Shown: positions 43,632 through 52,660 of the stretch, piece after piece
How positions within the stretch are numbered: position 1 is the stretch's first letter
Layout: every line of letters starts with the position of its first letter
Assembly (NCBI GenBank): GCA_963821235.1
Contig: CAWGCS010000001.1
Location: 372,001 to 436,000 of the forward strand
DNA length: 64,000 nt
Reading direction: 5' to 3'
From: CTSoil-043 sp963821235
Lineage (GTDB): Bacteria; Chloroflexota; Limnocylindria; Limnocylindrales; CSP1-4
The notes under the pieces: model-generated
Told to the model about the DNA's origin: nothing
Seen by the model: the letters and a program-made list of their open reading frames with translations, nothing else
Databases searched by the model: none
Position numbers and translations under genes: made by a program

Positions 43632-44494
43632 TTCCCGTAACCCTCGGCAAGGCCTCGGATGAACTGCCGCTGGCCGGCGAGGAAGAGCAGGACCATCGGC
43701 ATGGACGCGATCGTCAACGCGGCGAGGAGCACGGGCCAGTCGGTCGTCAGCCGCTCCTGCATGTCCAGGAGGCCCACCGGCAGGGTCTTGAGGTTCGCGT
43801 CGTTGATGAAGACGAGAGCGAATGGGAACTCGTTCCAGGCGAACAGCGCTTGGAGGAGGGCGGCCGAGACGAGGATCGGACGGCTCAGCGGAACAATGAC
43901 GTGCCAGAAGATCTGGAGGCGACTGGCCCCGTCGACGATCGCCGCGTCCTCCAGCTCGTGTGGCAGGGTGATGAGGTAGGCGCGGATCAGGAAGACCGTG
44001 ATCGGCAGCCGGAAGGCGACGTAGGGCAGGATCATCGCCAGGTAGGTGTTGTAGATGCCCAGCGCCTGGAGCAGTCGGAAGAGCGGGATCAGCGCCACCG
44101 CCGGTGCCAGCATCATGCCGCCCAGGATGAAGAAGAGGGCTGGGGTGGCGAACCGAAGGCGGAGCCGGCTGAGACCGTACGCCGCCCAGGCGCCGACGAG
44201 CACGACGCCGACGATGGAGACGGCGGACACGATGGCGCTGTTCAGGAGGTAGCGGACGACACCCTGGTCCCAGGCCTTGACGTAGTTCTCGAAGCGCAGG
44301 GCGCCGGGCAGCCCCCACGCGTCACCGAACAGCTCCGCGCCCGTCTTGAACCCGGCGAGGAGCATCCACAGGAGCGGGTAGAGGATGACCAGGACCAGCC
44401 CGCCGAGGATCGCGGAGAGCACGATCGTCACGACGACGTGGGCAACACCTCGACGCAGGACGCCCGAGGCGGGCACGCGGCGCAGGAGAGCCAC
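43628..44494 (-). CDS. Sugar ABC transporter permease (MalG-like)
   Basis: A 288-residue CUT1 permease. Six TM helices; the EAA motif is EDAAIVDGASRLQIFWHVIVP and the end is RQFIRGLAEGYGK. GTG 44494 shares one base with the upstream stop (TAGTG); the frame stays open upstream only as shadow of the neighbouring gene. Third component of the fructosamine-type transporter. Its stop overlaps the oxidoreductase stump. Confidence 0.93.
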   Translation of the reverse strand: MALLRRVPASGVLRRGVAHVVVTIVLSAILGGLVLVILYPLLWMLLAGFKTGAELFGDAWGLPGALRFENYVKAWDQGVVRYLLNSAIVSAVSIVGVVLVGAWAAYGLSRLRLRFATPALFFILGGMMLAPAVALIPLFRLLQALGIYNTYLAMILPYVAFRLPITVFLIRAYLITLPHELEDAAIVDGASRLQIFWHVIVPLSRPILVSAALLQALFAWNEFPFALVFINDANLKTLPVGLLDMQERLTTDWPVLLAALTIASMPMVLLFLAGQRQFIRGLAEGYGK

Positions 44495-45390
44495 TAGTAC
44501 TCCACCTGCTTGCCCCGCGCTCGTTGGAGTTGGGCGATCCCAGCGAACATCGTGATCGCGAAGAGGACCGTCGCGATCGCGCACGCGTAGCCCATGTCGT
44601 CGTTCCGGAAGGCGGAGCGGTAGAGCCATGTGCCGAGGACCTGGCTCGCATTGACCGGGCCGCCGTCCGTCATGACCTTGACCTCATTGAAGACAAGGAA
44701 GGCGCCGGACACCGTGAGGATCAGCAGAAGCGTCGTCATCTCGGTGAGGAGCGGGATGGTGACCCGGAAGAACGCCTGGACCTTCGACGCTCCGTCCACG
44801 TAGGCCGCCTCGTACAGCTCGCGGGGGATCTTCTGCATCGCCACGATGAAGAGGACCATCACGTAGCCGACCGACTGCCATTGGCTCATCGCGATGATCG
44901 ACCAGATAGCGGTCGCGCTCTCCCCCAACCACGAGTGGGCCCATTCGGGATGTCCGACGGCCGCCAACAGCTGGTTGATGAGCCCGAACGTCGGGTGGTA
45001 GAGAAACTGGAAGAGGAGACCTGTGACCGTCAGCGAGATCGTCACCGGGATGAAGTAGACGGTGCGCAGGAACCCGCGGAAGCGGGGGCGCACGAACTCC
45101 TCGAGGACCGCCGCGAGGACGAGGCCGCCGCCCACCTGGCAGATCACCGAGACCACGGCATACGCGATGTTGTTGCCGAGCGCGCGCCAGAAGACAGGGT
45201 CGTCGACGAGGGCCGCGTAATTGTCGAGCCCGACAAAGCGCTGCGTAGTCGAGAAGGCGTTCCACTGGAAGAGGCTGAGGCGAACATTCTCGACGACGGG
45301 GTAGTAGACGAAGATCGCCACCAGCACGAGCGCCGGGATGACGAACCACCATCCTCGTGACGGAAGTCGGCGAGCGAGCGTTCGAAGCAC
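44494..45390 (-). CDS. Sugar ABC transporter permease (MalF-like)
   Basis: A 298-residue CUT1 permease. First helix WWFVIPALVLVAIFVYYP, then VENVRLSLFQWNAF; EAA motif EAAYVDGASKVQAFFRVTIP. Six TM helices. Start GTG 45390, preceded by a strong hairpin but no clear ribosome site. Partner of the MalG-like gene; no ATPase gene is in the operon, so a shared ATPase encoded elsewhere is expected. Confidence 0.92.
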   Translation of the reverse strand: MLRTLARRLPSRGWWFVIPALVLVAIFVYYPVVENVRLSLFQWNAFSTTQRFVGLDNYAALVDDPVFWRALGNNIAYAVVSVICQVGGGLVLAAVLEEFVRPRFRGFLRTVYFIPVTISLTVTGLLFQFLYHPTFGLINQLLAAVGHPEWAHSWLGESATAIWSIIAMSQWQSVGYVMVLFIVAMQKIPRELYEAAYVDGASKVQAFFRVTIPLLTEMTTLLLILTVSGAFLVFNEVKVMTDGGPVNASQVLGTWLYRSAFRNDDMGYACAIATVLFAITMFAGIAQLQRARGKQVEY

Positions 45391-45410
45391 GGGCCAGCCC
45401 AGGTGGAAGG

Positions 45411-45442
45411 CCGTCGGGCGGCGAGGAGGAGCCGCCCGACGG
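45411..45442 (-). other. Intercistronic hairpin between binding protein and permease
   Basis: CCGTCGGGCGGC (45411-45422) is the exact reverse complement of GCCGCCCGACGG (45431-45442), a perfect 12-bp stem with an 8-base loop, 23 bases after the binding-protein stop and 20 before the permease start. No T-run. Likely protects the upstream message or partly terminates it, so the binding protein is made in excess. Confidence 0.75.
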
Positions 45443-45465
45443 ATGATGGATGGACGAGGTGGAGG

Positions 45466-46848
45466 CTAAAGGCTCTCCTTGGCCTTTGCCGCGGCAGCCT
45501 GGACGCTGGCGATGACCTGGTCCGGGGTCATCGACCCCTCGAGCAGGCCCTGGGCGCCGGCAAGGTAGGCGCCGGCGACGTCGGCGTGGGCGACGGTGTC
45601 CAGCCAGATGTTGTACCCGCTCGCCTTGTTGATCAGGTCGAGGGCCTTCATGAGCTGGGGGAAGGCGTTCGTCTCGTTGGCCGTTCCCACGACGGAGCTG
45701 AGGCGACCGACCGTCGTCGTGAACGCCTCCCCGTTCTGCTTGTTGGTGAGGGACTTCATGAAGTCGATCGCCAGCGGAAGGTTCTGCGACTTCGCGTTCA
45801 CGATGAAGCCGTCCGGGGCGCCCGTCAACGAGTTCTGGTCGCCGGCACCGCCGGTCACCGGAGGCATCGGGAAGAAGTCCCAACTGTCCTCGAAGCCCGC
45901 GGGTGCGCCGCCCGCGGTGGTGAACGTCTTGAACTCGACACTCTGCCCGTAGTACATCGCGGCCTTGCCGTTCATGAGCTCGGCCTGGGCGACCGTGTAG
46001 TCGATCCCGTTGGCGCCCTGGGTGAGGCAGCGCGTGTTCAGCTCGACGAGCGCGTTGAGGGCCTGGACGTAGCCGGGGTCGGTGAACTCGCCGGTAGCGA
46101 CCTCGTAGTCCTTGTCGAGGGTGGCCCTGGGGACGTACTTGGCGTTGAGCGAGGTCAGGTAGTGGATGGCCGCCCAGCCGTCCTTATTGCCTAGGGTGAT
46201 CGGCTGGATGCCCTTGCTCTTGAACGTGTCGCAGGCCGCGAGAAGGTCGTCGAACGTCGCCGGGACCGAGACCCCGTTGTCGGTGAAGATCTTCGTGTTG
46301 TAGAGGAAGAACTTGCCGTCGACGCTGATCGGGATCCCGTAGACCTTGCCGTCGTACGTCCAGGCGTTCACGGCGGCCCCGGCGAGGCTGCTGCCCCACT
46401 CGGTCCCCTCGATCTCGCTGGTCAGGTCGGCGGCGAGGCCGGCGCGCACGAACTTCTTGGCGAAGTCGCCGGCCCAGCTGAAGTAGATGTCCGGCAGCTC
46501 GCCACCGGCGGTCAGGACACGGATCTTGTCCTTGTACGGCTGATCCGCGATTGCCTGGTGGTCGATCTCAACATTGGGGTGGAGGGCGACGTAGTCGGCG
46601 ACGACCTTGTCCCAGAAGGGCTTGTACTGGGGCTCGGGCCACCGCTCGAGGAACACGATCTTGCCCGAGAACTCGGCCTCCGTCGACGGGGCGACCGAAG
46701 CCGCTGGCGAGCCTGTCTCCGCTGGCGCGGTCGACGGAGCGGCGGTGGGCGAGGCGCCCGCTGCGCAAGCCGCCGCGAGCAGGGTCGTCGCGAGCAGCCC
46801 GGAGAGGAGCGTCCAGGTGGGGCGCCGCCTCGGAGTTGTTGCCTTCAT
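45466..46848 (-). CDS. Sugar ABC transporter substrate-binding lipoprotein (CUT1)
   Basis: A 460-residue solute-binding protein. Signal peptide LLSGLLATTLLAAAC with lipobox Cys, then a Ser/Thr/Ala/Pro linker. Mature domain: KIVFLERWPEPQY, LPDIYFSWAGDFAKKFV, VYGIPISVDGKFFL. ATG 46848 has GGAGGAG about seven bases upstream. It lies between the FrlD-like kinase and the permeases, so its ligand is probably a fructosamine (Amadori product) such as fructoselysine or fructose-asparagine. Confidence 0.92.
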   Translation of the reverse strand: MKATTPRRRPTWTLLSGLLATTLLAAACAAGASPTAAPSTAPAETGSPAASVAPSTEAEFSGKIVFLERWPEPQYKPFWDKVVADYVALHPNVEIDHQAIADQPYKDKIRVLTAGGELPDIYFSWAGDFAKKFVRAGLAADLTSEIEGTEWGSSLAGAAVNAWTYDGKVYGIPISVDGKFFLYNTKIFTDNGVSVPATFDDLLAACDTFKSKGIQPITLGNKDGWAAIHYLTSLNAKYVPRATLDKDYEVATGEFTDPGYVQALNALVELNTRCLTQGANGIDYTVAQAELMNGKAAMYYGQSVEFKTFTTAGGAPAGFEDSWDFFPMPPVTGGAGDQNSLTGAPDGFIVNAKSQNLPLAIDFMKSLTNKQNGEAFTTTVGRLSSVVGTANETNAFPQLMKALDLINKASGYNIWLDTVAHADVAGAYLAGAQGLLEGSMTPDQVIASVQAAAAKAKESL

Positions 46849-46886
46849 GTCCGGTCTCCTCCCATCCGTCCCACCCGGGGACGGCA

Positions 46887-47747
46887 TTAGCGGGCGGTCG
46901 CCTCCGCGTCCCGTCCCGTGAGCCTGGATGGGTCGGCACCCGTACGCGGCGCATACGGATAGCCGTGCCCGAAGCCTCCATGGATCTGGCAGGTCGCCGC
47001 GGCCGCCCCGGCCGCAGCGCTCAAGGTCGTCGTGGTCGCTTCACCTCCGAGATCCCCAACGAGGAACCGACCGATGAACGAGTCGCCCGCACCGAGGGTG
47101 TCGAGCGGCGGGTGAGCGGTGGAGGGCTGGCGGAAGAGGCGCGTGCCGTCGAAGGCAAGGGTTGGCCGCGGACCGCGGGTGGCGACCGCGATCCGCGCCC
47201 CGGCGCTGGTCGCCTGCTCGAGCAGGGCAATCGTCGCCCCCTCGTCGAGGTCGCTCGCCGAGAAGAACGCGTAGCGCGTCAGGGCGAGGAGCGGACCGAG
47301 ATACGCGGGGTCGCGGCGGACCTTGAAGTCGAACGAGATCGCGGTGACGGAGGCCAGCGCCGGGACATCATCCTCGAGGAAGCCGGCGGCGCAGAGGTGG
47401 GCGACGTCGAAGGAGGCCGCGTAGGCGACGTCCTCTGGGTCGAGGCGAAATGGTGAGACGCCGAGCGAGTACTCGCCGAAGAACCGATCGCCGCCGTCCT
47501 GCCGGATGTCCACCCACGCATTCGGGCCTTCGGCAACCCGCACCCGCGTCGTCTCGATCCCCTCGGCCGCCAGAGCGGCGAGGACGACCCGGCCAGCGTC
47601 GTCGTCGCCGAGGACGCCGAGGTACGCCGCATCGGCACCTGCCCGTCGCGCGGCGACCGCGACGTTCACCGCGTTCCCCCCGGGGAACAGGAGGCCCAGG
47701 TCGGGGTAGCGGTCGACGACGTTGTCGCCGGCCCCGAGCAGGCGCAT
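46887..47747 (-). CDS. FrlD-like fructosamine kinase (PfkB family)
   Basis: A 286-residue PfkB-family kinase. The start GAGDNVVDRYPDLGLLFPGG and NAVNVAVAARRAG match fructoselysine 6-kinase (FrlD), and LDTLGAGDSFIGRFL carries the catalytic Asp and anion hole. It lacks the lid insertion of ribokinase, as FrlD does. It phosphorylates the fructose part of imported Amadori compounds at C6. ATG 47747 shares one base with the upstream stop (TGATG). Substrate may differ slightly from fructoselysine. Confidence 0.85.
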   Translation of the reverse strand: MRLLGAGDNVVDRYPDLGLLFPGGNAVNVAVAARRAGADAAYLGVLGDDDAGRVVLAALAAEGIETTRVRVAEGPNAWVDIRQDGGDRFFGEYSLGVSPFRLDPEDVAYAASFDVAHLCAAGFLEDDVPALASVTAISFDFKVRRDPAYLGPLLALTRYAFFSASDLDEGATIALLEQATSAGARIAVATRGPRPTLAFDGTRLFRQPSTAHPPLDTLGAGDSFIGRFLVGDLGGEATTTTLSAAAGAAAATCQIHGGFGHGYPYAPRTGADPSRLTGRDAEATAR

Positions 47748-48769
47748 CAGTAGGGGACCTTGAACATATAGCGGCGGTCGGGAAGGCCCCGACCGCGAAC
47801 CGCGGCGTAATGGGCCGAAAGGCGGTACATGACCGCCCCCAGGGCGATCGGACCGACCAGCTCCCGGTGGGACACTGGGATCCCGGGAAGGGCCAGCTCC
47901 CGCGCGTCGACCGCTACCGCCGTGTCCGTGTAGCGCCGAGCGAAGGCGAGGGCGCGCTCGGCGAGCGGTCGCGCGGCCAATTCGTCGAGCAGGACGATCA
48001 CCGCCACGCCCGGCTCCACCACCTCGAACATCCCGTGGAAGAACTCCGCGGCGTTGTATGCCGCGGCGTGCATCCACTGCGCTTCTTGGAGCGTGCACAT
48101 CGCGAACGAGTAGGCCGTGCCGAAGCTCGGGCCGGTCCCGATGACATAGGTGATCGGCTCGTCCTTCAGCCGGCTGGCGATCTCGGCATTGGCGCCCTCG
48201 CGCTCCTCCATGGCCGCGACGATCGCTGCCGGCAGGGCAGCGAAGGCTGCCGCGCGAGCAGGGTCGTCCGCCCGTCCTGTCGTGAGATCCAGGAGCCTCG
48301 AGCCGAGCATGGCAAGGTAGACGTGCTTGGCGTCGATGACGACCTCGTCGCGGCCGTAGGTCAGCGCATGGTGGGCGACCTTCGCGAGGGAGCTGCCGGT
48401 ATCGCGCGTGAGGGCAACGACCATCGCCCCGCGGTCGCTCGCGATGCGGGCTGCCTCGACGGTCTCCGGCGTCTCGCCGCGATGCGAAGCCGCGAGGACC
48501 AGTGAGCTAGGACCGAGTCGTCGCGGTTGGCGGACCGCGAACTCGCCGCTGGAAAGCAGATGGGCCGGGAAGGGCGCCGCGCGGTCGAGCATGAACTGGA
48601 TCTGCGGGAAGTTGGCCCATGACCCGCCTGACCCGACGAGGAAGACGTCCGCGAGCCCTCTGGCGACAGCCGCCCCTGCGATCGCGTCTATCTGTCCCGA
48701 GGCGGCTACGACGTTCTGCAGGAGGTCCTGGTAGTCAGCCGCGATGGGCCGTGGCTTTGCCCGTGTCAC
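47747..48769 (-). CDS. FrlB-like fructosamine-6-phosphate deglycase (SIS domain)
   Basis: A 340-residue double-SIS protein. First SIS: VFLVGSGGSWANFPQIQF, LVLAASHRGETPETVEA; second SIS: TYVIGTGPSFGTAYSFA and NAAEFFHGMFEVVEPG, with the C-terminal RRYMFKVPY close to FrlB of E. coli (RRYMxxVxY). FrlB splits fructosamine-6-phosphate to amino acid and glucose-6-phosphate. GTG 48769 is preferred because GGAG lies just upstream; a TTG at 48781 is possible. First gene of the operon, controlled by the adjacent operator. Confidence 0.85.
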   Translation of the reverse strand: MTRAKPRPIAADYQDLLQNVVAASGQIDAIAGAAVARGLADVFLVGSGGSWANFPQIQFMLDRAAPFPAHLLSSGEFAVRQPRRLGPSSLVLAASHRGETPETVEAARIASDRGAMVVALTRDTGSSLAKVAHHALTYGRDEVVIDAKHVYLAMLGSRLLDLTTGRADDPARAAAFAALPAAIVAAMEEREGANAEIASRLKDEPITYVIGTGPSFGTAYSFAMCTLQEAQWMHAAAYNAAEFFHGMFEVVEPGVAVIVLLDELAARPLAERALAFARRYTDTAVAVDARELALPGIPVSHRELVGPIALGAVMYRLSAHYAAVRGRGLPDRRYMFKVPY

Positions 48770-48781
48770 ACTGCTCTCCAA

Positions 48782-48797
48782 CTGAGACCGGTTTCAG
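48782..48797. promoter_or_regulatory. LacI-type operator 1
   Basis: CTGAGACCGGTTTCAG is an almost perfect 16-bp palindrome (one mismatched pair) with the central CCGG typical of LacI-family operators (TGAAACCGGTTTCA type). It overlaps the start region of the frlB-like gene, so bound LacI would block transcription. Confidence 0.75.
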
Positions 48798-48827
48798 CCA
48801 CACACTCTTGCACTTCTGTGTGCCCCA

Positions 48828-48833
48828 TGTCAA
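48828..48833 (-). promoter_or_regulatory. -35 box of the frl-type operon (TTGACA)
   Basis: A consensus TTGACA on the minus strand. The best -10 is AAGAGT at 18-base spacing, weak. Operator 1 lies just downstream of it, fitting repression. Confidence 0.4.
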
Positions 48834-48905
48834 CATTTCGAACGAGAATCCAGGAATCGCGGCCGGCCCACGATCGTTCACCTCGCCTTGAACGGCACAG
48901 ATCAA

Positions 48906-48919
48906 TGAAACCGGTCGCA
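48906..48919. promoter_or_regulatory. LacI-type operator 2
   Basis: TGAAACCGGTCGCA has a perfect left half (TGAAACC) and an imperfect right half. It lies about 120 bases from operator 1 and about 90 bases before the lacI-type gene, so it could serve autoregulation or looping. Confidence 0.5.
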
Positions 48920-49008
48920 GCCGACGCAGCGAGCGAGAGAACGGCGGGCTCGGCGTCCCTCAGAATGGGGGCGGTAACGCTCGGGCCGGGACCAGCGCGA
49001 GGTCGAGG

Positions 49009-50166
49009 GTGACAGGCGAATCGATGCGAACCCCGAGGTCGAGGCGTCCCGGCGGTCCGACCATCCACGACGTGGCGATCGCCGCTGGCGTCTCGAAGGC
49101 GACGGCTGCCCGCGCTCTCGGCGGGTATGGGCAGGTGAGCGATGAGGTTCGCGCTCGCGTTGCCGCGGCCGCGGCCGGTCTGGACTACCGCCCGAACAGA
49201 AGGGCACAGAGCATCACGTCAGGGCGGACGCGCGCGATCGGAGTTGTGGTCGGCGACATCCAACTTCCCTTCTTCGCGACTGCCGTTCGCGCGATCGCAG
49301 ACGCGGCCCAGTCCGCCGGCTGGGAAGTCGTCCTGGCCAACACCAACGAGGACCTTGCCCGGGAGCGTGCCGAGGTCCGCGTCCTGTACGAGGAGCGGGT
49401 CGACGGCTTGATCGTCGCCCCGGCTTCGTCGGAGGACGCCGATCACCTCCAGGAGTTGCGCGACCTTGACGTCCCGATCGTGCTGCTCGACCGACGATCG
49501 CGGAGCCTCGAGGTCGATGCCGTCGTGACGGACAACGCAGCGGCGGTGAGCCGGGCCGTCGGTCTTCTCGCGCGACTGGGGCACGAGCGGATCGGGATCG
49601 TCGGGACCACCGGGTGGACGAAGCTCCCGATCCCGGTGAACACTGATCGGCTGTCGCTGCCGGAACAGGAGCGGGTTCGGGCCCTGGCTGAGCTCAAGCC
49701 CGCGGTGGCGCGGTACAAGGGCTACGTTGACGGAATGAGGGCGGCGAACCTGCCGATCGACGAGGCCCTCATTCGGCAGGCGGACTACACGCGGGAGTCA
49801 GCGACCATGCAAGCGTTGACGCTCCTGACGCAATCGCACCCGGCCACGGCGATCGTGACGACCTTCAGCTTGGTCACGTTGGGGGTCCTCGATGCCATCC
49901 GTCACGCGGGTGTACAAATCCCGCGAGACGTATCCCTCATCGGATTCGACGACGCCGACTGGGCGACCGTCGCGGTTCCTTCGATCACCGTCATCGCACA
50001 GCCGGTGCTGGAGCTGGGGATGGCGGCCGCGGAACGTCTGCTGGCACGGATAGCCGGGGACACCAGCCCGTTCCAGATCGTGACCCTCGAGTCTCGCTTG
50101 GTCTTCAGGGAATCGACGGCACCTCCGAGCGGGCAGGTGGGACCCGCAGCGAGGGCGGTGGGCTAG
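49009..50166 (+). CDS. LacI-family repressor of the frl-type operon
   Basis: A 385-residue regulator. HTH at TIHDVAIAAGVSKATAARAL, hinge ALDYRPN-like, then a periplasmic-binding-fold domain (AIGVVVGDIQLPFFATAVRA, ending VTLESRLVFRES). Divergent from the FrlB-like gene, with two CCGG-centred operators between. Probably responds to the fructosamine or its phosphate. GTG 49009 has a GAGG six bases upstream; ATG 49024 is an alternative. Confidence 0.93.
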   Translation: MTGESMRTPRSRRPGGPTIHDVAIAAGVSKATAARALGGYGQVSDEVRARVAAAAAGLDYRPNRRAQSITSGRTRAIGVVVGDIQLPFFATAVRAIADAAQSAGWEVVLANTNEDLARERAEVRVLYEERVDGLIVAPASSEDADHLQELRDLDVPIVLLDRRSRSLEVDAVVTDNAAAVSRAVGLLARLGHERIGIVGTTGWTKLPIPVNTDRLSLPEQERVRALAELKPAVARYKGYVDGMRAANLPIDEALIRQADYTRESATMQALTLLTQSHPATAIVTTFSLVTLGVLDAIRHAGVQIPRDVSLIGFDDADWATVAVPSITVIAQPVLELGMAAAERLLARIAGDTSPFQIVTLESRLVFRESTAPPSGQVGPAARAVG

Positions 50167-50368
50167 TTCGGATCGACGCCGGCGGCATGCCGTTGGCGCG
50201 AGAGCGCTCGCTCCACCGCAAGCCGGCAGCGGGAACGGCCTTACCTTCTGACCGCCCGTGAGTGATGACTGTCGCCATCCGCCAGGAAGAGGAGGCAGCT
50301 ATGCCACCCAGCAGGTCCGGCGATGACGACGGACGTCCTTCGCCCCGCTGACGCCGCCAGCGCGTCGA

Positions 50369-51766
50369 TCAGCGAAGCGCGGGGAGGCTCGCCGCCGCCA
50401 CGGCCTGGCCGTGGCGCTTCTGCCGCTCGTCGGCGAGGTGGAACGTGATCGCCTCGGCGGCGAGCGGATCCTCGGCCGCGAGCACCTGCCGTGCCGACGC
50501 GATGATCACGTCCCCGCCGGCGCCGGTCATCACCCGCCCGAGCAGCAGCAGGTGGTCCAGGTCGTAGTGCTCGCGGTAGATCAGCAGCGCGTAGCCGAGC
50601 TCCGTGCCCACGGTCCGGTACACGAGGTCCGCGCGCGCGTCGCCCGCGCCCATCCGCTCCTGGAGGTGGACGAGCCGCTCGGGGAGGGAGGCGGTGCCGT
50701 CGACGTCGAGGCCGGCCGCCGCCATCAGGCGACCGGTGGCCTGCTGCGAGAGGTACTGGACGCCGCAGCCTCGGTCGCCCGACCACTCGTCGACCGGCGC
50801 GTCTGGCGCGTCGTCGATCGGCGCGAAGGCGAGCTCGTCGATGCGGGACGTCAGGCGGCCCTCCCGGTCCACGTAGCCCGCGGCCAGGCTCGACCCCATC
50901 GCGATCCCGAGCAGCCCTCCGGAGCCGGCCATCATCGAGCCCGCCAGGGCGGTCACCTCGCCGTCGTTCACGACCACGAACGGGATGCCGCCCCAGGCGT
51001 CACGCAGCTCGTGGAACAGACCCCGGACCCGCGATGCGAAGGCCTCCGCTGGAACGGCCCGGAAGAGTGACGCGACCCGCACCTCGTTGTCCACGTACGC
51101 CCCGGCCGAGCTGCCCCCGATGGCATCCACGCGCGGCAGGTGGGCGGCGGCGCGCCGCAGCGAATCCATGATCTCGTCGAAGTGCCACTGCGGGTCGGCG
51201 TGCCACGCCGGATTCCAGGCGATCTCCTCGCTGAAGACGACCTCGCCGTCGATCACCGCCGCCGCCTTGCGGTCGCTGGCCCCGAGGTCGAAGCCGATCC
51301 GGCATCCGTCCAAGTGGCGGCCCAGGGCGGTGCCGGCCTCGTGGGGAGGCGGGAAGTCGGCTTCCGGGACGCCGACGACCTCGAAGGGGGCGCCGAACAG
51401 CAGCGGGCCCATGAAGCGCGCATCGAACGTGCCCGTGGGCTCGGCCGCGTAGTGGTGGGTGAGGAAGCCGACCAGTGGCTCGGGCCCGTCGACGTACAGG
51501 CGCGAGCCGCCCCGCGACCAGAGGAGGAGCTTGCAGAGCCGCTCCACCGCGCGGTAGGACGCGGCCGCGCGTCGATGACCCGGCGGGTAGACCCACGCCC
51601 GGCGGTGCCAGGCCGAGCCCGCCGGCTGTTCCACCGCCAGCGCGACCCGGATCCCGGTGCCGCTCGCCCCGATGTCGGCCGCGAGCCGTGCCTGGGCGAG
51701 CCCCAGGGGCCGGAAGTCCGGATCGAGTGGCGGCGGGATGCGCGGCACGCGCCCGACGCCGGTCAC
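50369..51766 (-). CDS. ROK-like protein, atypical, possible sugar kinase
   Basis: A 465-residue protein of the ROK/actin-like fold. GFDLGASDRKAAAVIDG resembles the ATP phosphate-1 loop (DxGxxxxK), AIGGSSAGAYVDNE is an adenosine-type loop, FVVVNDGEVTALAGS holds the catalytic Asp, and LLGIAMGSSLAAGYVD follows. It lacks a DNA-binding domain and the usual CxCGxxGC zinc motif; instead DRGCGVQYL appears. It is longer than normal ROK kinases, with an N-terminal extension of about 120 residues. GTG start, four bases after the GNAT stop. Possibly phosphorylates a sugar; substrate unknown. Confidence 0.7.
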   Translation of the reverse strand: MTGVGRVPRIPPPLDPDFRPLGLAQARLAADIGASGTGIRVALAVEQPAGSAWHRRAWVYPPGHRRAAASYRAVERLCKLLLWSRGGSRLYVDGPEPLVGFLTHHYAAEPTGTFDARFMGPLLFGAPFEVVGVPEADFPPPHEAGTALGRHLDGCRIGFDLGASDRKAAAVIDGEVVFSEEIAWNPAWHADPQWHFDEIMDSLRRAAAHLPRVDAIGGSSAGAYVDNEVRVASLFRAVPAEAFASRVRGLFHELRDAWGGIPFVVVNDGEVTALAGSMMAGSGGLLGIAMGSSLAAGYVDREGRLTSRIDELAFAPIDDAPDAPVDEWSGDRGCGVQYLSQQATGRLMAAAGLDVDGTASLPERLVHLQERMGAGDARADLVYRTVGTELGYALLIYREHYDLDHLLLLGRVMTGAGGDVIIASARQVLAAEDPLAAEAITFHLADERQKRHGQAVAAASLPALR

Positions 51767-51770
51767 CGGA

Positions 51771-52628
51771 TCAGTAGCCGACCGAAGGCAGGTACGCGCC
51801 CCTCGGCTCCTGGTAGATCCCGATCGCCATCAGGTTCACCACGAAGAAGATGCGCAGGCCGTGTGCCAGCGACCAGCGGAGCAGGTCGCCGTTGGTCAGC
51901 GGGACGAGGTAGCCCGGCGTGCCGAAGTCCCGGGCCTCGCAGATGAGCGCCTTCAGGTCGTCGTTGGTCTCGGCGACCGAGTGGCGGAAGTAGTTGATCC
52001 GCGTCGTGTAGCCGGTGATCCGACCCAGCCGCTCCACGACCCGCGCCTCGCCTGCCTCGATCGCCTCGCGGACCTCGCCCGCCCGCGTGTGGCCGTGCAC
52101 GCGGAGGCACAGGGCGTCGCAGGCGCCCTCGTCGTCGGGCGTGGCCGGCCGGACGGCATAGCCGGGCATCGCCTGGAGGATCGGGTCGCCGAACATCGCG
52201 GCGAACGACTCCTTGACGTCCATGCCGAGCTTCGTGTAGAGGCTCAGGGAGCGATTGTGGTAGGCGATCTGGACCAGCCGGACACCGGGGGTCCCGCGCT
52301 GCGCGGCTCGCTGGAACATCGCCTCCATCAGCATCCGGCCCACGCGTCGATCCTGCGCGGCGGGGTCCACGCTGACCGGCCCGATCGCGGAGATGGTCCC
52401 GCGCTCGTCGAGGAAGCTGCTGCCGAGGATGCGGCCCTCCTTCTCCGCGACGACGCCGTAGACCTCGGGGTGGTTGATGAGCCAGCGGATCGGCTCGGAG
52501 GCCGCTGCGACCGTCGGGAAGTCGTGCGGGAAGCCGTGGCGGTCCGCGAGCGTCGCGAATGCCTCGTAGCAGATGCGCCCGGCCTCGACCCAGTCGGCGT
52601 CCACCGCCTCGCGCACCCTGACGTCCAT
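51771..52628 (-). CDS. GNAT acetyltransferase, two-domain
   Basis: A 285-residue protein. The first GNAT domain (1-150) shows IGPVSVDPAAQDRRVGRMLM with the acetyl-CoA pyrophosphate loop (Q/RxxG), then YTKLGM. A second, weaker GNAT-like half follows (AVRPATPDDEGACDALC to the end), so it is a tandem-GNAT fold. GGAG eight bases before ATG 52628 fixes the start over the GTG at 52637. Between a ROK protein and an AraC regulator, it may acetylate a sugar or amine; substrate unknown. Confidence 0.82.
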   Translation of the reverse strand: MDVRVREAVDADWVEAGRICYEAFATLADRHGFPHDFPTVAAASEPIRWLINHPEVYGVVAEKEGRILGSSFLDERGTISAIGPVSVDPAAQDRRVGRMLMEAMFQRAAQRGTPGVRLVQIAYHNRSLSLYTKLGMDVKESFAAMFGDPILQAMPGYAVRPATPDDEGACDALCLRVHGHTRAGEVREAIEAGEARVVERLGRITGYTTRINYFRHSVAETNDDLKALICEARDFGTPGYLVPLTNGDLLRWSLAHGLRIFFVVNLMAIGIYQEPRGAYLPSVGY

Positions 52629-52660
52629 TGGCTGCACTCCGATCCGGCTGTCGTGGGGGC

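Noticed and set aside
43012..43662. Plus-strand frames opposite the DUF6345-like gene
   Set aside because: They have no ribosome site and mirror the coding pattern of the lipoprotein and permease.
50301..50351. 16-codon frame behind AGGAGG
   Set aside because: Too short, low complexity, no partner gene in phase; a strong ribosome-like site alone is not enough.
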